A DNA stretch of 64,000 nucleotides from Mycobacterium colombiense (GCF_001953985.1 NZ_MBEI01000044.1:23092-87091); one strand, 5' to 3'; shown: positions 53,465 through 62,792, numbered from the stretch's first letter. The notes: generated by a model not told the origin, from the letters alone. Program-made: numbers and translations.

Positions 53465-54046
53465 ATGATCAAGCCGCACAACACCAACACGGAATTCGAA
53501 CTCGGTGGGATCAACCATGTCGCCCTGGTGTGTTCGGACATGGCGAAAACCGTCGACTTCTACAGCAACATCCTCGGCATGCCGCTGATCAAATCGCTGG
53601 ACCTGCCCGGCGGCGCCGGCCAGCATTTCTTCTTCGACGCCGGCAACGGCGACTGCGTCGCCTTTTTCTGGTTCGCCGACGCCCCCGACCGGGTGCCGGG
53701 GATCTCGTCGCCGGGCGCCATCCCAGGCATCGGCGACATCACCAGCGCCGTCAGCACCATGAACCATCTCGCCTTCCACGTACCGGCCGAGAAGTTCGAC
53801 GCCTACCGCCAGCTCCTCAAGGACAAGGGGGTGCGGGTCGGGCCGGTCCTCAACCACGACGAAAGCCCCATGCAGGTGTCCGCCACCGTGCATCCCGGGG
53901 TCTACGTGCGCTCGTTCTACTTCCAGGACCCGGACGGCATCACCCTTGAATTCGCGTGTTGGGTGAAGGAATTCGAAAGCGGCGACGTCCAGGCGGTGCC
54001 CAGGACCGCGGCGGACCGGCGGCCCCCGGTGGGTGCCGCCCACTGA
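53465..54046 (+). CDS. Glyoxalase/VOC family protein (Rv0274 type)
   Basis: A VOC superfamily protein of 193 residues, the size of Rv0274. The fold begins LGGINHVALVCSDMAKTVDFYSNILGMPLI and ends DPDGITLEFACW; metal-binding His and Glu are in INHV, MNHLAF and LEFA. GAGGGGAG lies before the ATG at 53465. It may be a dioxygenase or isomerase of an aromatic or lipid pathway. It is divergent from the TetR gene Rv0273c. Confidence 0.88.
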   Translation: MIKPHNTNTEFELGGINHVALVCSDMAKTVDFYSNILGMPLIKSLDLPGGAGQHFFFDAGNGDCVAFFWFADAPDRVPGISSPGAIPGIGDITSAVSTMNHLAFHVPAEKFDAYRQLLKDKGVRVGPVLNHDESPMQVSATVHPGVYVRSFYFQDPDGITLEFACWVKEFESGDVQAVPRTAADRRPPVGAAH

Positions 54047-54076
54047 TTCGACCGGGCCGAGCCCGAGGATGTTCTG

Positions 54077-54625
54077 ATGACCGACGGCATTCTGACCGAC
54101 GCGCAGATCGCGGCGCTGACGCCCGAGCAACGGCGGGAACTGATCACCCGCCTGGAAATGCCGCTGGGTGACGTGATCGACCCGGACTTCCTGGCGCGGG
54201 TGCGGCGCATCCGGCTGAGCCTGATGGTCGGTGGCTCCATGGCGATGGTTCCGTGGCTGGGGTATCTGGCGGTGACGCTGCCGGAGAACTACGTCGCGCA
54301 CAACTGGCCGATTACCTGGGTCGGCTTCGACGTGCTGCTGGTCGCCTTCATGCTGACGACGGCGTTGCTCGGATACCTGCGCCGCCAGCTGCTGGTGCTC
54401 GCCGCCTTCACCACCGGGGTGTTGCTGATCTGCGACGCCTGGTTCGACCTGATGACGGCCGGCCCCAAGGACATCTGGCTGTCGGTGATCACGGCGCTGC
54501 TGATCGAGGTGCCGCTGGCGATCTTCATGATCACCAGCGCGGTGCGCATCCTGCGGCTCACAATGACCCGGTTGTGGTTGCTGCATCCCGGCATGCGGCT
54601 TTGGAATTTGCCGCTGTTCCCGTGA
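54077..54625 (+). CDS. Four-helix membrane protein of unknown function
   Basis: A 182-residue protein with a cytoplasmic helical N-terminus (MTDGILTDAQIAALTPEQRRELITRLE) and four predicted membrane helices, at about 48-66, 82-100, 105-123 and 135-157. GAGGATG precedes the ATG. The gene follows the VOC gene by 30 bases on the same strand. It does not have an equivalent in the M. tuberculosis interval as I know it. I cannot name the family. Confidence 0.75.
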   Translation: MTDGILTDAQIAALTPEQRRELITRLEMPLGDVIDPDFLARVRRIRLSLMVGGSMAMVPWLGYLAVTLPENYVAHNWPITWVGFDVLLVAFMLTTALLGYLRRQLLVLAAFTTGVLLICDAWFDLMTAGPKDIWLSVITALLIEVPLAIFMITSAVRILRLTMTRLWLLHPGMRLWNLPLFP

Positions 54626-54883
54626 TACGGGGGAGGTTTGGCTCGAGCCGCCCGGGTTCGAGGCCATGCCGGCCCCGCGAACGGGCCGAACAATGGTATC
54701 CCGAGTTGTAGACGCGGACAGGCGAATCGGCGATAAACCGCCCTCGCTGGATACTTTTTGGTACGCGTGCGCCACCCATCGGGCCGGCCGCACCACCGTA
54801 AGCGAAAAAGATTACCGCCGCGGAGACATTCGCGCGGGAGAATGCGAGTCTTCACAAAACCGCGAAATCATCGCCTGCGTCAG
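54626..54883. other. Gene-free stretch before the acyltransferase cassette
   Basis: I see nothing certain in these 258 bases. A GGTTCGAGG word near 54655 resembles a tRNA T-loop but no tRNA can be folded around it. Confidence 0.6.
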
Positions 54884-55043
54884 CTAGCGTCCACAGCAGC
54901 GACATAGGGGGTGTAAGCGACGCGGTAGTTCAGCAGAATATACCGAAAAGTACGTCGCGAGATTTCAAGCTCGAAACCAACACAAGATTCGTCAAAAGCC
55001 AAGCGCTAATCGCACTTTCACCACCTCCCAGACCGCACAACAG
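54884..55043 (+). promoter_or_regulatory. Leader of acyltransferase cassette 1
   Basis: It opens with CTAGCGTC…, including TAGCGT (54885-54890), which fits the mycobacterial TANNNT -10 box, and has the AGCGACGCGG block at 54916-54925. The same order of elements precedes cassette 2, at nearly the same distance from the gene start (118 against 119 bases). A long 5' leader is therefore likely. Confidence 0.6.
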
Positions 55044-56552
55044 ATGTCGGTATCTCACAGCACAAGGACTCGACGAATGGTCGCACTCGGAAACATCAAC
55101 GAATGGCAGCCGCCACACGGCCCGGTTACCATGTGGATGGCCGCGCCTACGGCGCTTGAAGCGGCGCGCGCCGCACGCCGAGGTGATCTGGCTCCGAGTT
55201 ATCAACAGAACCAACACCTCTGGGCCTCCTATCACGGCAAGAACCTGAGCCGGCAGCTGCCGCGGCTGATGATCGTGGCGTGGGACATTCCCGGCATCTG
55301 CGACCTCGAGGCGATGACCGCGACGATCAATGCCCATGTGCGCCGCCAGGACACGTATCACTATTGGTTCGAATTCGACAACGGAATCTTCGTGCGCCAC
55401 GAAATCGAGAATCCCGAAGACATCGACTTCGTCCCGGTGGCGCTCGGCGAGATGACTCCGGACCAGGTGCGCACCCACGTCCTGACTGCGACTCCGGAGA
55501 CCTTGGAATGGGGCTGCTTCACCTACGGAATCGTCCAGGCCGCTGACTATTTCACGTTCTATGCCAGTGTCGACCACCTGCACATCGACGGCCTTTCCGC
55601 CGCACTCATCTTCCTCGACATCCACCTGATGTATCAGGAGCTGGCGCAGAGCGGGCATCGTGCCGCCGCGCTGCCCGAGGTGCGGAGCTATCGCGCCTAC
55701 GTTGCGCGGCAGCGCGAGAAGGCCGCGGCGCTGGACCTGTCGTCGCCCGAGATCAAGGACTGGATCGCATTCGCGCGTGACACCGACGGCGACTGGCCGA
55801 GTTTCCCACTGCCGCTGGGCGATATCTGGGCGAGCACCAAGGGCGATCTGCTGACCGTCGAACTGATGGACGCCGCCGAGACCGAGGCCTTCGACGCCGC
55901 CTGCGTCGCGGCCGGCGCCCGGTTCATCGGGGGAGTCCTGGCGTGCGCCGGTCTCGCCGAGCACGAATTGACCGGCAAGGACACCTATCACGGCTTCACG
56001 GCCAAGGACACCCGCAGGGCCGGTGTCGACACGATGACCGTGGGGTGGTTCGCCAGCTTGATCCCGATCACCGTGCCGACGGCCGGCGAAACGTTCGCCC
56101 AGGCGGCCAGGGCCGCGCAGAAGTCGTTCGACGACTCCCAGCGCCTCGCGGACGTCCCGGTCGAGCGGGTCCTGGAATTGGCCTCACCGGACGAACTGGG
56201 CATCAAGCTGCCCACGCAACTGCCGATGATGCTGTCCTTCCTCGACTTTCGCAAGATTCCCCTCAACGGGTTGTGGGCGGAGACGAAGTTCGGCACCTAC
56301 GGCGACAGCCTTTCGCACGGCGGGATCAACATGTGGATCAACCGCCAGGCCGACAACACCACGGTGACGATGTCCTTCCCGGACAACGCAATCGCACGCG
56401 AGTCGGTGCTGCGCTACATCGCGACGCTGACCCAGGCATTCGTGCGCGTCGCCCAGCCCACCGCGGATGAGCCGGTCGTGGTTGCGCCCCAGGTGAATTC
56501 GGAAGAACCCTACCCGCTCCCGCCGCACGCGGGCGACCACGAAGCGGCATAA
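55044..56552 (+). CDS. PapA-like acyltransferase A1 (condensation domain)
   Basis: A condensation-fold acyltransferase of 502 residues from the ATG at 55044 (491 if the ATG at 55077, preceded by AAGGA, is used). The catalytic HxxxDG motif is H178-LHI-D182-G183 within SVDHLHIDGLS. Other parts resemble the mycobacterial PapA1/PapA2/PapA3 proteins: LPRLMIVAWDIPG, INAHVRRQDTYHYWFEF, EWGCFTYGI and MSFPDNAIARES. PapA proteins transfer acyl chains made by polyketide synthases onto trehalose or other acceptors. No pks gene is nearby. It is followed by its partner B1 after two bases. Confidence 0.88.
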   Translation: MSVSHSTRTRRMVALGNINEWQPPHGPVTMWMAAPTALEAARAARRGDLAPSYQQNQHLWASYHGKNLSRQLPRLMIVAWDIPGICDLEAMTATINAHVRRQDTYHYWFEFDNGIFVRHEIENPEDIDFVPVALGEMTPDQVRTHVLTATPETLEWGCFTYGIVQAADYFTFYASVDHLHIDGLSAALIFLDIHLMYQELAQSGHRAAALPEVRSYRAYVARQREKAAALDLSSPEIKDWIAFARDTDGDWPSFPLPLGDIWASTKGDLLTVELMDAAETEAFDAACVAAGARFIGGVLACAGLAEHELTGKDTYHGFTAKDTRRAGVDTMTVGWFASLIPITVPTAGETFAQAARAAQKSFDDSQRLADVPVERVLELASPDELGIKLPTQLPMMLSFLDFRKIPLNGLWAETKFGTYGDSLSHGGINMWINRQADNTTVTMSFPDNAIARESVLRYIATLTQAFVRVAQPTADEPVVVAPQVNSEEPYPLPPHAGDHEAA

Positions 56553-56554
56553 CA

Positions 56555-57904
56555 ATGAGTAACGTGCTAGACCTGGCCGACCAGACCCTTTTTCTCGGTG
56601 AGCGGGCGACGGGAGCCACCAGCCTGCTGCAGTGTGTGTGGGTCTACGACCACGCCGTCGACATCGACGGGCTGCGCGAGTTCCATCGCCACCTGGGGAA
56701 GGGGCGACTGTCGCGCCGGATCGAACGGTCTCCCTTGCCGTTCGGGCGCCATCGCTGGGTCGCGCCGAACGACCGGTGCGCCCTCGAGATCGTCGGCACG
56801 CCGCGGCGACGCGACGAGATCGACGCGTGGCTGGCTGAGCAGGGCACCAAACGGCCGGACGCCGAGCACGGCCCCGGCTGGCACCTGGCGGTGCTCCCAC
56901 TCACCGACGGCGGCGCGGCCGTCAGCCTGGTCACCACGCATTGCCTCACCGACGGCGTCGGGCTGTGTGAAACGTTGGCGGACGCGGCGTGCGGGCGCGA
57001 CGACGCGATCCGCTGGCCGGCCGCGGCGGCGCGCCGTCGGTGGCGGGCGGTGCGTGAGGACGCCCGCCAAACCGCGCACGACACGGGCGATGTCGCTCGC
57101 GCGATCGGCGCGGCGATCCGAATGCTCCGGCAGGGCCGCGACGCCGTGCAATCGGCGTCGGCCGAGAAGCCCCCTGCGCCGCCCATCGCGGGGGACGACC
57201 GCATCACCCTGCCGATGACCACGTTCTTCGTCGACGCCGACGAGTGGGACAGCCGCGCCGGCGCCCTCGGCGGGACCAGCAACGCGCTGCTCGCGGGACT
57301 GGCCGCCCGGCTCGCCCAGCGAGTGGGACGGGTCGCGGCGGACGGCTCGGTCAACGTGGGGATGCCGCTCAACGAACGCACCCCCGGCGACACTCGCGCC
57401 AACGCGGTCACGAACGTCGACGTCACGCTCAGGTCCTCGGCGATCGGGACCGACCTGCGCGAGATCCGCGCCGTGATCAAGAACGCGCTGATCCGCCATC
57501 AGGACGTGCCCGACGAGCGCTGGGCGTTGCTGCCGCTGGTTCCGCTGATCCCCAAGCGGATCTTCCGGCGACTGATCAGCGTGGTCACGGGCGGCGCCAC
57601 CACCGTCGTGTCGTCCAACCTCGGTGTCCTCGACCCGGCGGTGAATCGGCCAGACGGCAGCGACGCCGACTATTTCGCGATGAAGTCGGTGTACCCGGGC
57701 GTGACCCGTGCAACGATGCACCGCACCAACGGAGCGCTGGCGTTGTTGTCGGGACGGGTGCACGGCCAGGTCTTCGTGTCGGTCCTCGGTTATCAGTTGG
57801 GTCACCGAAACTCGAACGAAGATTTGCGGCAGGCCATCTCCGGCGTGCTGGGCGATTTCTCGCTGACCGCCACCACGGGCTGGCGCACGCACAGCCCGGT
57901 GTGA
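56555..57904 (+). CDS. HxxxDG acyltransferase-like protein B1
   Basis: A 449-residue protein starting MSNVLDLADQTLFLGERATG. It has an HxxxDG motif, H129-CLT-D133-G134, in TTHCLTDGVGL, and a later NVGMPLNERTPGDTRANAVTNVDV segment. This places it in the condensation/WS-DGAT-like superfamily, though it is clearly different from PapA. The stop of A1 is two bases before its ATG, so the two are translated together. The likely role is a second acyl transfer, or a partner of A1. The acceptor is unknown. Confidence 0.8.
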   Translation: MSNVLDLADQTLFLGERATGATSLLQCVWVYDHAVDIDGLREFHRHLGKGRLSRRIERSPLPFGRHRWVAPNDRCALEIVGTPRRRDEIDAWLAEQGTKRPDAEHGPGWHLAVLPLTDGGAAVSLVTTHCLTDGVGLCETLADAACGRDDAIRWPAAAARRRWRAVREDARQTAHDTGDVARAIGAAIRMLRQGRDAVQSASAEKPPAPPIAGDDRITLPMTTFFVDADEWDSRAGALGGTSNALLAGLAARLAQRVGRVAADGSVNVGMPLNERTPGDTRANAVTNVDVTLRSSAIGTDLREIRAVIKNALIRHQDVPDERWALLPLVPLIPKRIFRRLISVVTGGATTVVSSNLGVLDPAVNRPDGSDADYFAMKSVYPGVTRATMHRTNGALALLSGRVHGQVFVSVLGYQLGHRNSNEDLRQAISGVLGDFSLTATTGWRTHSPV

Positions 57905-58093
57905 GTCCGGGGCGGAGCACTGGGCGCCCGCACGTATTTTCGATGCCGTCATTAAATCTTGGGGCGGCGATCGAGCGGGCTCAGGCCGAATTGCGCAGGT
58001 AGGCGGGCTATTCCGCGGCTCGGCGCCCGGCGCAGACGCTCTCCATGCAGTGTGACGCTCCTCACATCTGGGGCACGTTTGTGGCCTATTCGA
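57905..58093. other. Spacer between cassette 1 and leader 2
   Basis: The spacer is 189 bases long. I see no gene and no clear hairpin; the T-poor sequence suggests that transcription might read through into cassette 2. Confidence 0.5.
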
Positions 58094-58254
58094 CTAGCGT
58101 CAACTTCCGCACACAGGGGGCGCATAGCGACGCGGCAACTTCAGTCCGCATGCCGAGAAACGTCGTGACAATTCCCATAAGCGGGACTCATGCTGCGCGG
58201 AGGGTCATCGGCCGACGCCCGATGACTCATTCGCTTTCCCTTGCTGCGCAACAA
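58094..58254 (+). promoter_or_regulatory. Leader of acyltransferase cassette 2
   Basis: It begins CTAGCGTC and carries AGCGACGCGG at 58126-58135, with a GGGGG run between them, as in leader 1. TAGCGT at 58095-58100 fits a -10 box. Confidence 0.6.
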
Positions 58255-59763
58255 ATGTCGGCACTACGGGAGGGACGACTTAAGCAAATGGTCGCACTCG
58301 GCAACATCACCGAATGGCAACCACCGAACGGTCCGCTCACCATGTGGACGCCCGCGCCCGCGTCGCATGGCGCGGCCCGGGCCGCGCGCCGCTCTGAGCT
58401 GGCTCCGAGTTACCAACAGAATCAACATCTTTGGGCCGCCAACATCGGCAACGCGATGAGCAGGCAGCTACCCCGCCTGATGGTCGTGGCGTGGGACATC
58501 CCCGGCGTATGTGACGTTCCGGCGATGACAGCAACCATCAACGCACACGTCCGCCGCCAGGACACCTACCACAATTGGTTCGAATTCGAGGACGGCCAAA
58601 TCGTGCGCCGCACGATCGATGACCCCTCCGTCATCGATATGGTTCCGGTGCCGTTCGGGCAGATGAGCGCCGATCAGGTGCGCACCCACGCACTGACGAC
58701 CACCCCGGAAACGCTCGAATGGGGTTGTTTCACATTCGGTGTCGTCGAGCACCCCGACTACTTCACCTTCTATGCCAGTGTCGACCATCTGCACATCGAC
58801 GGCTTGTCCGCCGGGCTGATCTTCGTCGACATCCACCTGACCTATCAGGAACTGTCGCGGGGCGCACATCAGCCGCAGCCCCAACTCCCGGAGGTCAGGA
58901 GCTATTGTGACTACGCCGCGCGGCAGCGCAAGAAGGCTGCGACCCTGGATCTGTCGTCGCCCGAGATCAAGGATTGGATCGCGTTCGGCCGCGACACCGA
59001 CGGCAACTGGCCGAATTTCCCACTGCCGCTGGGGGATACCTGGGCGAGCAGCAAGGGCGACTTGGTCACGATGGACTTGCTGGACGGGGCCGAGACCGAA
59101 TCTTTCGACGCCGCCTGCCGGGCGGCCGGTGCCCGGTTCATCGGGGGGGTCTTGGCGTGCACGGCCCTGGCCGACCACGAATTGACCGGCAACGAGACCT
59201 ATCACGGGTTCACCGCCAAGGACACCCGGCTGCCGGGCGTCGACACGATGACCGTCGGCTGGTTCGCCAGCCTGATCCCGGTCACCGTGCCGACCGGCGG
59301 TGTCTCGTTCGGTGAGGCGGCCCGTGCGGCCCAGAAGTCCTTCGACGCCGCGAAAGGTCTTGCCGATGTCCCGTTCGAGCGGCTCTTGGAGCTGGCGACA
59401 CCGGATGACCTGGGGATCAAGCTGCCGACGCAGCTGCCGATGATGCTGTCCTTCCTGGACTTTCGCAAGATCCCCCTCGCCGGACTGTGGGCCGAGGCGA
59501 ATTTCGGCACCTATGGTGACAACCTGTCGGCCGGCGGCATCAACATGTGGATCAACCGGCACGCCGAAAAGACCACGGTGACAATCTCGTTCCCGGACAA
59601 CGAGATAGCGCGCGAGTCGGTGCATCGCTACATCGCGACCCTGACCGAAGTGTGCGTGAACGTCGCAAGGATGGCGTCGGTGGACCCGGATGTTGCTGCA
59701 TCCCAGGGCGATTCGGGCGAGCAGCGGGACTTCGCCGACGAAGACGACACCGAGGCGGCCTAG
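58255..59763 (+). CDS. PapA-like acyltransferase A2 (condensation domain)
   Basis: A paralogue of A1, also 502 residues from the ATG at 58255, with the same HxxxDG (HLHIDG) at the same place. The ATG at 58288 (MVALGN) with GGGAGGG upstream is an alternative start, as in A1. Long identical stretches, for example EVRSY, LDLSSPEIKDWIAF and QLPMMLSFLDFRKIPL, show that it arose by duplication. Charged and loop segments differ (MSADQVRTHALTTT against MTPDQVRTHVLTAT), so the two may use different acyl groups. Confidence 0.88.
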   Translation: MSALREGRLKQMVALGNITEWQPPNGPLTMWTPAPASHGAARAARRSELAPSYQQNQHLWAANIGNAMSRQLPRLMVVAWDIPGVCDVPAMTATINAHVRRQDTYHNWFEFEDGQIVRRTIDDPSVIDMVPVPFGQMSADQVRTHALTTTPETLEWGCFTFGVVEHPDYFTFYASVDHLHIDGLSAGLIFVDIHLTYQELSRGAHQPQPQLPEVRSYCDYAARQRKKAATLDLSSPEIKDWIAFGRDTDGNWPNFPLPLGDTWASSKGDLVTMDLLDGAETESFDAACRAAGARFIGGVLACTALADHELTGNETYHGFTAKDTRLPGVDTMTVGWFASLIPVTVPTGGVSFGEAARAAQKSFDAAKGLADVPFERLLELATPDDLGIKLPTQLPMMLSFLDFRKIPLAGLWAEANFGTYGDNLSAGGINMWINRHAEKTTVTISFPDNEIARESVHRYIATLTEVCVNVARMASVDPDVAASQGDSGEQRDFADEDDTEAA

Positions 59764-59765
59764 GC

Positions 59766-61118
59766 ATGAACAACGTGCTGGATCTGGCCGACCAGACCCT
59801 CTTTCTGGGGGAGCGGGCGACGGGCACCACCAGCGTGGTGCAATGCATCTGGGTGTACGACAGACCCGTCGACATCGACGGCCTGAAGAGGTTTCATGAC
59901 CACCTGGGCAGGGGGAGGTTGGCCCGCCGGATCGAGCGGTCCCCCTTGCCGTTCGGCCGGCACCGCTGGGTGTCGCCCGGCGAGCAGCCCGGCCTCGAGA
60001 TCGTCGCGAGGCCACGTCCGCGTGAGGAATTCGACGACTGGTGCGCCGAGCAGGCCGGTAAGCGGCCGGACGCCGAGCACGGACCCGGCTGGCACCTCGC
60101 GGTGCTCCCGTTCACCGACGGCGGGGCGGCGGTCAGCTTGGTCATCACGCATTGCGTCAGCGACGGCGTGGGACTCTGCGAGGCGGTGGCGGATGCGGCG
60201 TCAGGACGCGAGGCGGCGGCGCGCTGGCCCGCCGCCGGGTCACGGCGGCGGTGGCGGGCGCTGCGCGAGGATGCTCGCCAAACCGCCCGTGACACACCCG
60301 ATATCGGTCGCGCGGTCGCCGCGGCCGCGCGCTTGGCCCGGGCCGGCCGCCCGGGTGGCGGAGCCGTCGCGCCACCGCCCGCCCAGCGGTCCGCGCGATT
60401 GGCCGGACCGGACCAAAGCATCATGCTTCCCGCCGCGACGCTCTTCATCGAAGCCGACGAATGGGACGCGCGCGCCCACGCGCTCGGAGGGAGCAGCAAC
60501 GCGCTGCTGGCGGGCATGGCGGCCCGACTCGCCCAGCGGGCGGGGCGGGTCGCCGCCGACGGTTCGGTCAACGTGGGGATGCCGGTCAACGAGCGCACCC
60601 CGGGCGACACGCGCGCGAACGCCGTCACGAATGTCGACATCACGATCGAGCCCGCGCATGCGATGGACCTGCGGGAGATCCGCGCCGCGATCAAGCGAGC
60701 GCTGGTTCGCCATCAGGATGTGCCCGACGAGCGGTGGGCATTGCTGCCGCTGGTGCCGTTGATACCCAAGCGGGTATTCCGGCGGCTGATCAGTGTGGCC
60801 ACCGGTAACGCAACCGCCGTCGTGTCGTCCAACCTCGGTGTGCTCGACCCGGCCGGCAACCGGCCGGACGGCACGGACGCCAACTACTTCGCCATGAAGT
60901 CGCTGTACCCGGGTGTGACCAGCGCGACGATGCAGCGCACCAACGGGGTGCTGGCGTTGTTATCGGGACGGACGCACGGACAAGTCTTCGTCTCGTTTCT
61001 CGCCTACGAGCCGGGCGCAGAAAACTCGGACGACGGCTTGAGACAACATATTTCGAATACGTTGAGTGACTTCTCGCTTACCGCCACGACGGGCTGGCGC
61101 ACGGTCAGCCCCGTGTGA
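59766..61118 (+). CDS. HxxxDG acyltransferase-like protein B2
   Basis: A 450-residue paralogue of B1, starting MNNVLDLADQTLFLGERATG, with H129-CVS-D133-G134. It begins two bases after the stop of A2. The two B proteins share most of the C-terminal half (NVGMPVNERTPGDTRANAVTNVDI, HQDVPDERWALLPLVPLIPKR) but differ in the central linker (about 190-225). The gene ends 15 bases from the convergent TetR gene. Confidence 0.8.
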   Translation: MNNVLDLADQTLFLGERATGTTSVVQCIWVYDRPVDIDGLKRFHDHLGRGRLARRIERSPLPFGRHRWVSPGEQPGLEIVARPRPREEFDDWCAEQAGKRPDAEHGPGWHLAVLPFTDGGAAVSLVITHCVSDGVGLCEAVADAASGREAAARWPAAGSRRRWRALREDARQTARDTPDIGRAVAAAARLARAGRPGGGAVAPPPAQRSARLAGPDQSIMLPAATLFIEADEWDARAHALGGSSNALLAGMAARLAQRAGRVAADGSVNVGMPVNERTPGDTRANAVTNVDITIEPAHAMDLREIRAAIKRALVRHQDVPDERWALLPLVPLIPKRVFRRLISVATGNATAVVSSNLGVLDPAGNRPDGTDANYFAMKSLYPGVTSATMQRTNGVLALLSGRTHGQVFVSFLAYEPGAENSDDGLRQHISNTLSDFSLTATTGWRTVSPV

Positions 61119-61133
61119 GCCCGTGCTGGGACG

Positions 61134-61787
61134 CTAGGCGTCCGCGCGTGTTTCGGTGAGGCGGTACAGGTTTGGCTCGGCGAGCTCGTCGAGCAGCGCC
61201 GCCAACTGATCGACGAGCTGGTTCGGTTCGAGCTGGACGTCACCGGCCAGCCAGGCGCTGATGGTTTGGCCGACGCCGCCGACCACGAAATGCGAGGCGG
61301 CCTTGATGCGTTCGTTCGCCGGGACCTGTAGCGAGTGGCCGACGTGCTGACCCGACAGCATGGCGAACAGCGCGCTGGACTCGACGCGTTTGCGCACGAT
61401 CACCGGATCGGCCAGCTGCGTGCTGAACACCAGCCTCCCCACGCGGGGGTCTTCGGTGATGGTGCGCACGATGTTGGCCATGCAGGCGCGGGTTTGCTCG
61501 GCGGCCGGCACCGCCGCGACCGCCGCCTGGGTGGTAGCGGCCAGCTCGGCGATAACCCAGTCGAACACGCACGCGACGAACTCGTCCTTGTCGGCGAAGC
61601 TCTCGTAGAAATACCTGGCCGCGAGGCCGGCACTGCGGCACACGCCGCGGACGGTGACCGCCGAGATGTTCTGTTGCTCCGCCCCGAGCAGGTCCAGGCC
61701 CGCGGCGAGCAACCGGTTACGGCGGGTGGCCAGGCGCTCGGCGGCCTCGACCCCGCGGTACGGCCGGGCGCTGGACGTCTCGCTCAT
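61134..61787 (-). CDS. TetR family regulator (Rv0275c type)
   Basis: A TetR protein of about 217 residues with the helix-turn-helix in RLATRRNRLLAAGLDLLGAEQQNISAVTVRGVCRSAGLAARYFYESFADKDEFV. The start could be 61787 (MSETSS) or 61796 (MVAMSETSS); I see no strong ribosome site. It is divergent from the DUF2236 gene (94 bases between starts), which it may control. It is convergent with cassette 2. Confidence 0.88.
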   Translation of the reverse strand: MSETSSARPYRGVEAAERLATRRNRLLAAGLDLLGAEQQNISAVTVRGVCRSAGLAARYFYESFADKDEFVACVFDWVIAELAATTQAAVAAVPAAEQTRACMANIVRTITEDPRVGRLVFSTQLADPVIVRKRVESSALFAMLSGQHVGHSLQVPANERIKAASHFVVGGVGQTISAWLAGDVQLEPNQLVDQLAALLDELAEPNLYRLTETRADA

Positions 61788-61880
61788 GGCAACCATCTTG
61801 ACACTAACGCCCGGCCGCGACAATATCAGGAAACAAGTGTTCGCACATTAGCGGACAAGCGCTGCGGGAGGACCTGACGA

Positions 61881-62792
61881 ATGGCAATTCACGAGCCGGT
61901 GCACCAGCCCATTGGGCACGTCGAGCGCCGAGCCACCGACCCGCCCCGCCCGCAGCGGCGGCGGCGGCGGCGGCGGGCGCTGGGGATCGACGAGGGTTTG
62001 ATGGGCGTCGCCTTGCTGGCGGGCCCCGCGAACGTGATCATGCAACTGGCCCAGCCCGGCGTCGGATACGGCGTGATGGAGAGCCGCGTCGAAAGCGGCC
62101 GCGTCGACCTGCACCCGATCAAGCGTGCCCGCACCACCTTCACGTACCTGGCCGTCGCGACCAACGGCAGCGACGCCCAGAAGGACGCCTTTCGCCGCGC
62201 GGTGAACCGCGCTCACGCGCAGGTCTATTCGACCCCCGAAAGCCCGGTGTCCTACAACGCGTTCGATCCCGCGCTGCAGCTGTGGGTCGGGGCCTGTCTG
62301 TACAAGGGCGGGCTCGACATCTACCGCATGTTCATCGGTGAACTCGACGGCGAAGACGCCGAGCGTCACTACCGCGAGGGCATGACGCTGGCCACCACCT
62401 TGCAGGTGCCGCCGAAGATGTGGCCGGCCGACCGTGCGGCGTTCGACCGCTACTGGGAAGAATCGCTGGCCAAGGTGCACATCGACGACGCCGTGCGCGA
62501 GTACCTGTTTCCCATCGCCGCCAACCGGATTCAAGGAGTGACCCTGCCGCGCCCGCTGCAGCGGCTCTCCGACAATTTCGCGCTGCTGATCACCACGGGC
62601 TTCCTGCCGCAACGGTTCCGCGACGAGATGCGGCTGCCCTGGGACGCGACCAAGCAGCGCCGCTTCGACCGCCTGATCGCCGTGTTGGCGACGGTGAACC
62701 GGTATCTACCGCGGTTCATCCGGCAGTTCCCCTTCAACGTCTTGCTGCACGACCTGGACCGCAGGATCAAGAAGGGCCGTCCGCTGGTGTAG
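61881..62792 (+). CDS. DUF2236/MpaB-like oxygenase family protein (Rv0276 type)
   Basis: A protein of 303 residues (306 in Rv0276). After an N-terminus with seven consecutive Arg codons (61956-61976, CGG x 7) comes the family core: LAGPANVIMQLAQPGVGYGVMESRVESGRVDLHPIKRARTTFTYLAVA and HAQVYSTPESPVSYNAFDPALQLWVGA. The DUF2236 group includes haem-type latex-clearing-like oxygenases, but the haem ligand is not certain here. GGAGG precedes the ATG. Function in mycobacteria is unknown. Confidence 0.85.
   Translation: MAIHEPVHQPIGHVERRATDPPRPQRRRRRRRALGIDEGLMGVALLAGPANVIMQLAQPGVGYGVMESRVESGRVDLHPIKRARTTFTYLAVATNGSDAQKDAFRRAVNRAHAQVYSTPESPVSYNAFDPALQLWVGACLYKGGLDIYRMFIGELDGEDAERHYREGMTLATTLQVPPKMWPADRAAFDRYWEESLAKVHIDDAVREYLFPIAANRIQGVTLPRPLQRLSDNFALLITTGFLPQRFRDEMRLPWDATKQRRFDRLIAVLATVNRYLPRFIRQFPFNVLLHDLDRRIKKGRPLV

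Larger units (their letters stand above)
54884..61118 (+). repeat. Tandem duplication of a leader-A-B acyltransferase cassette
   Basis: Copy 1 is 54884-57904 and copy 2 is 58094-61118. Each has a similar leader, a PapA-like gene (A) of 502 residues and a second HxxxDG protein gene (B) of 449-450 residues, with the same order and the same short A-B spacing. The copies have diverged clearly but align along their whole length, so the event is not recent. Confidence 0.9.

Noticed and set aside
54640..54700. GGTTCGAGG, like the T-loop of a tRNA
   Set aside because: The flanking bases do not form the T stem and no acceptor, D or anticodon arms can be found.
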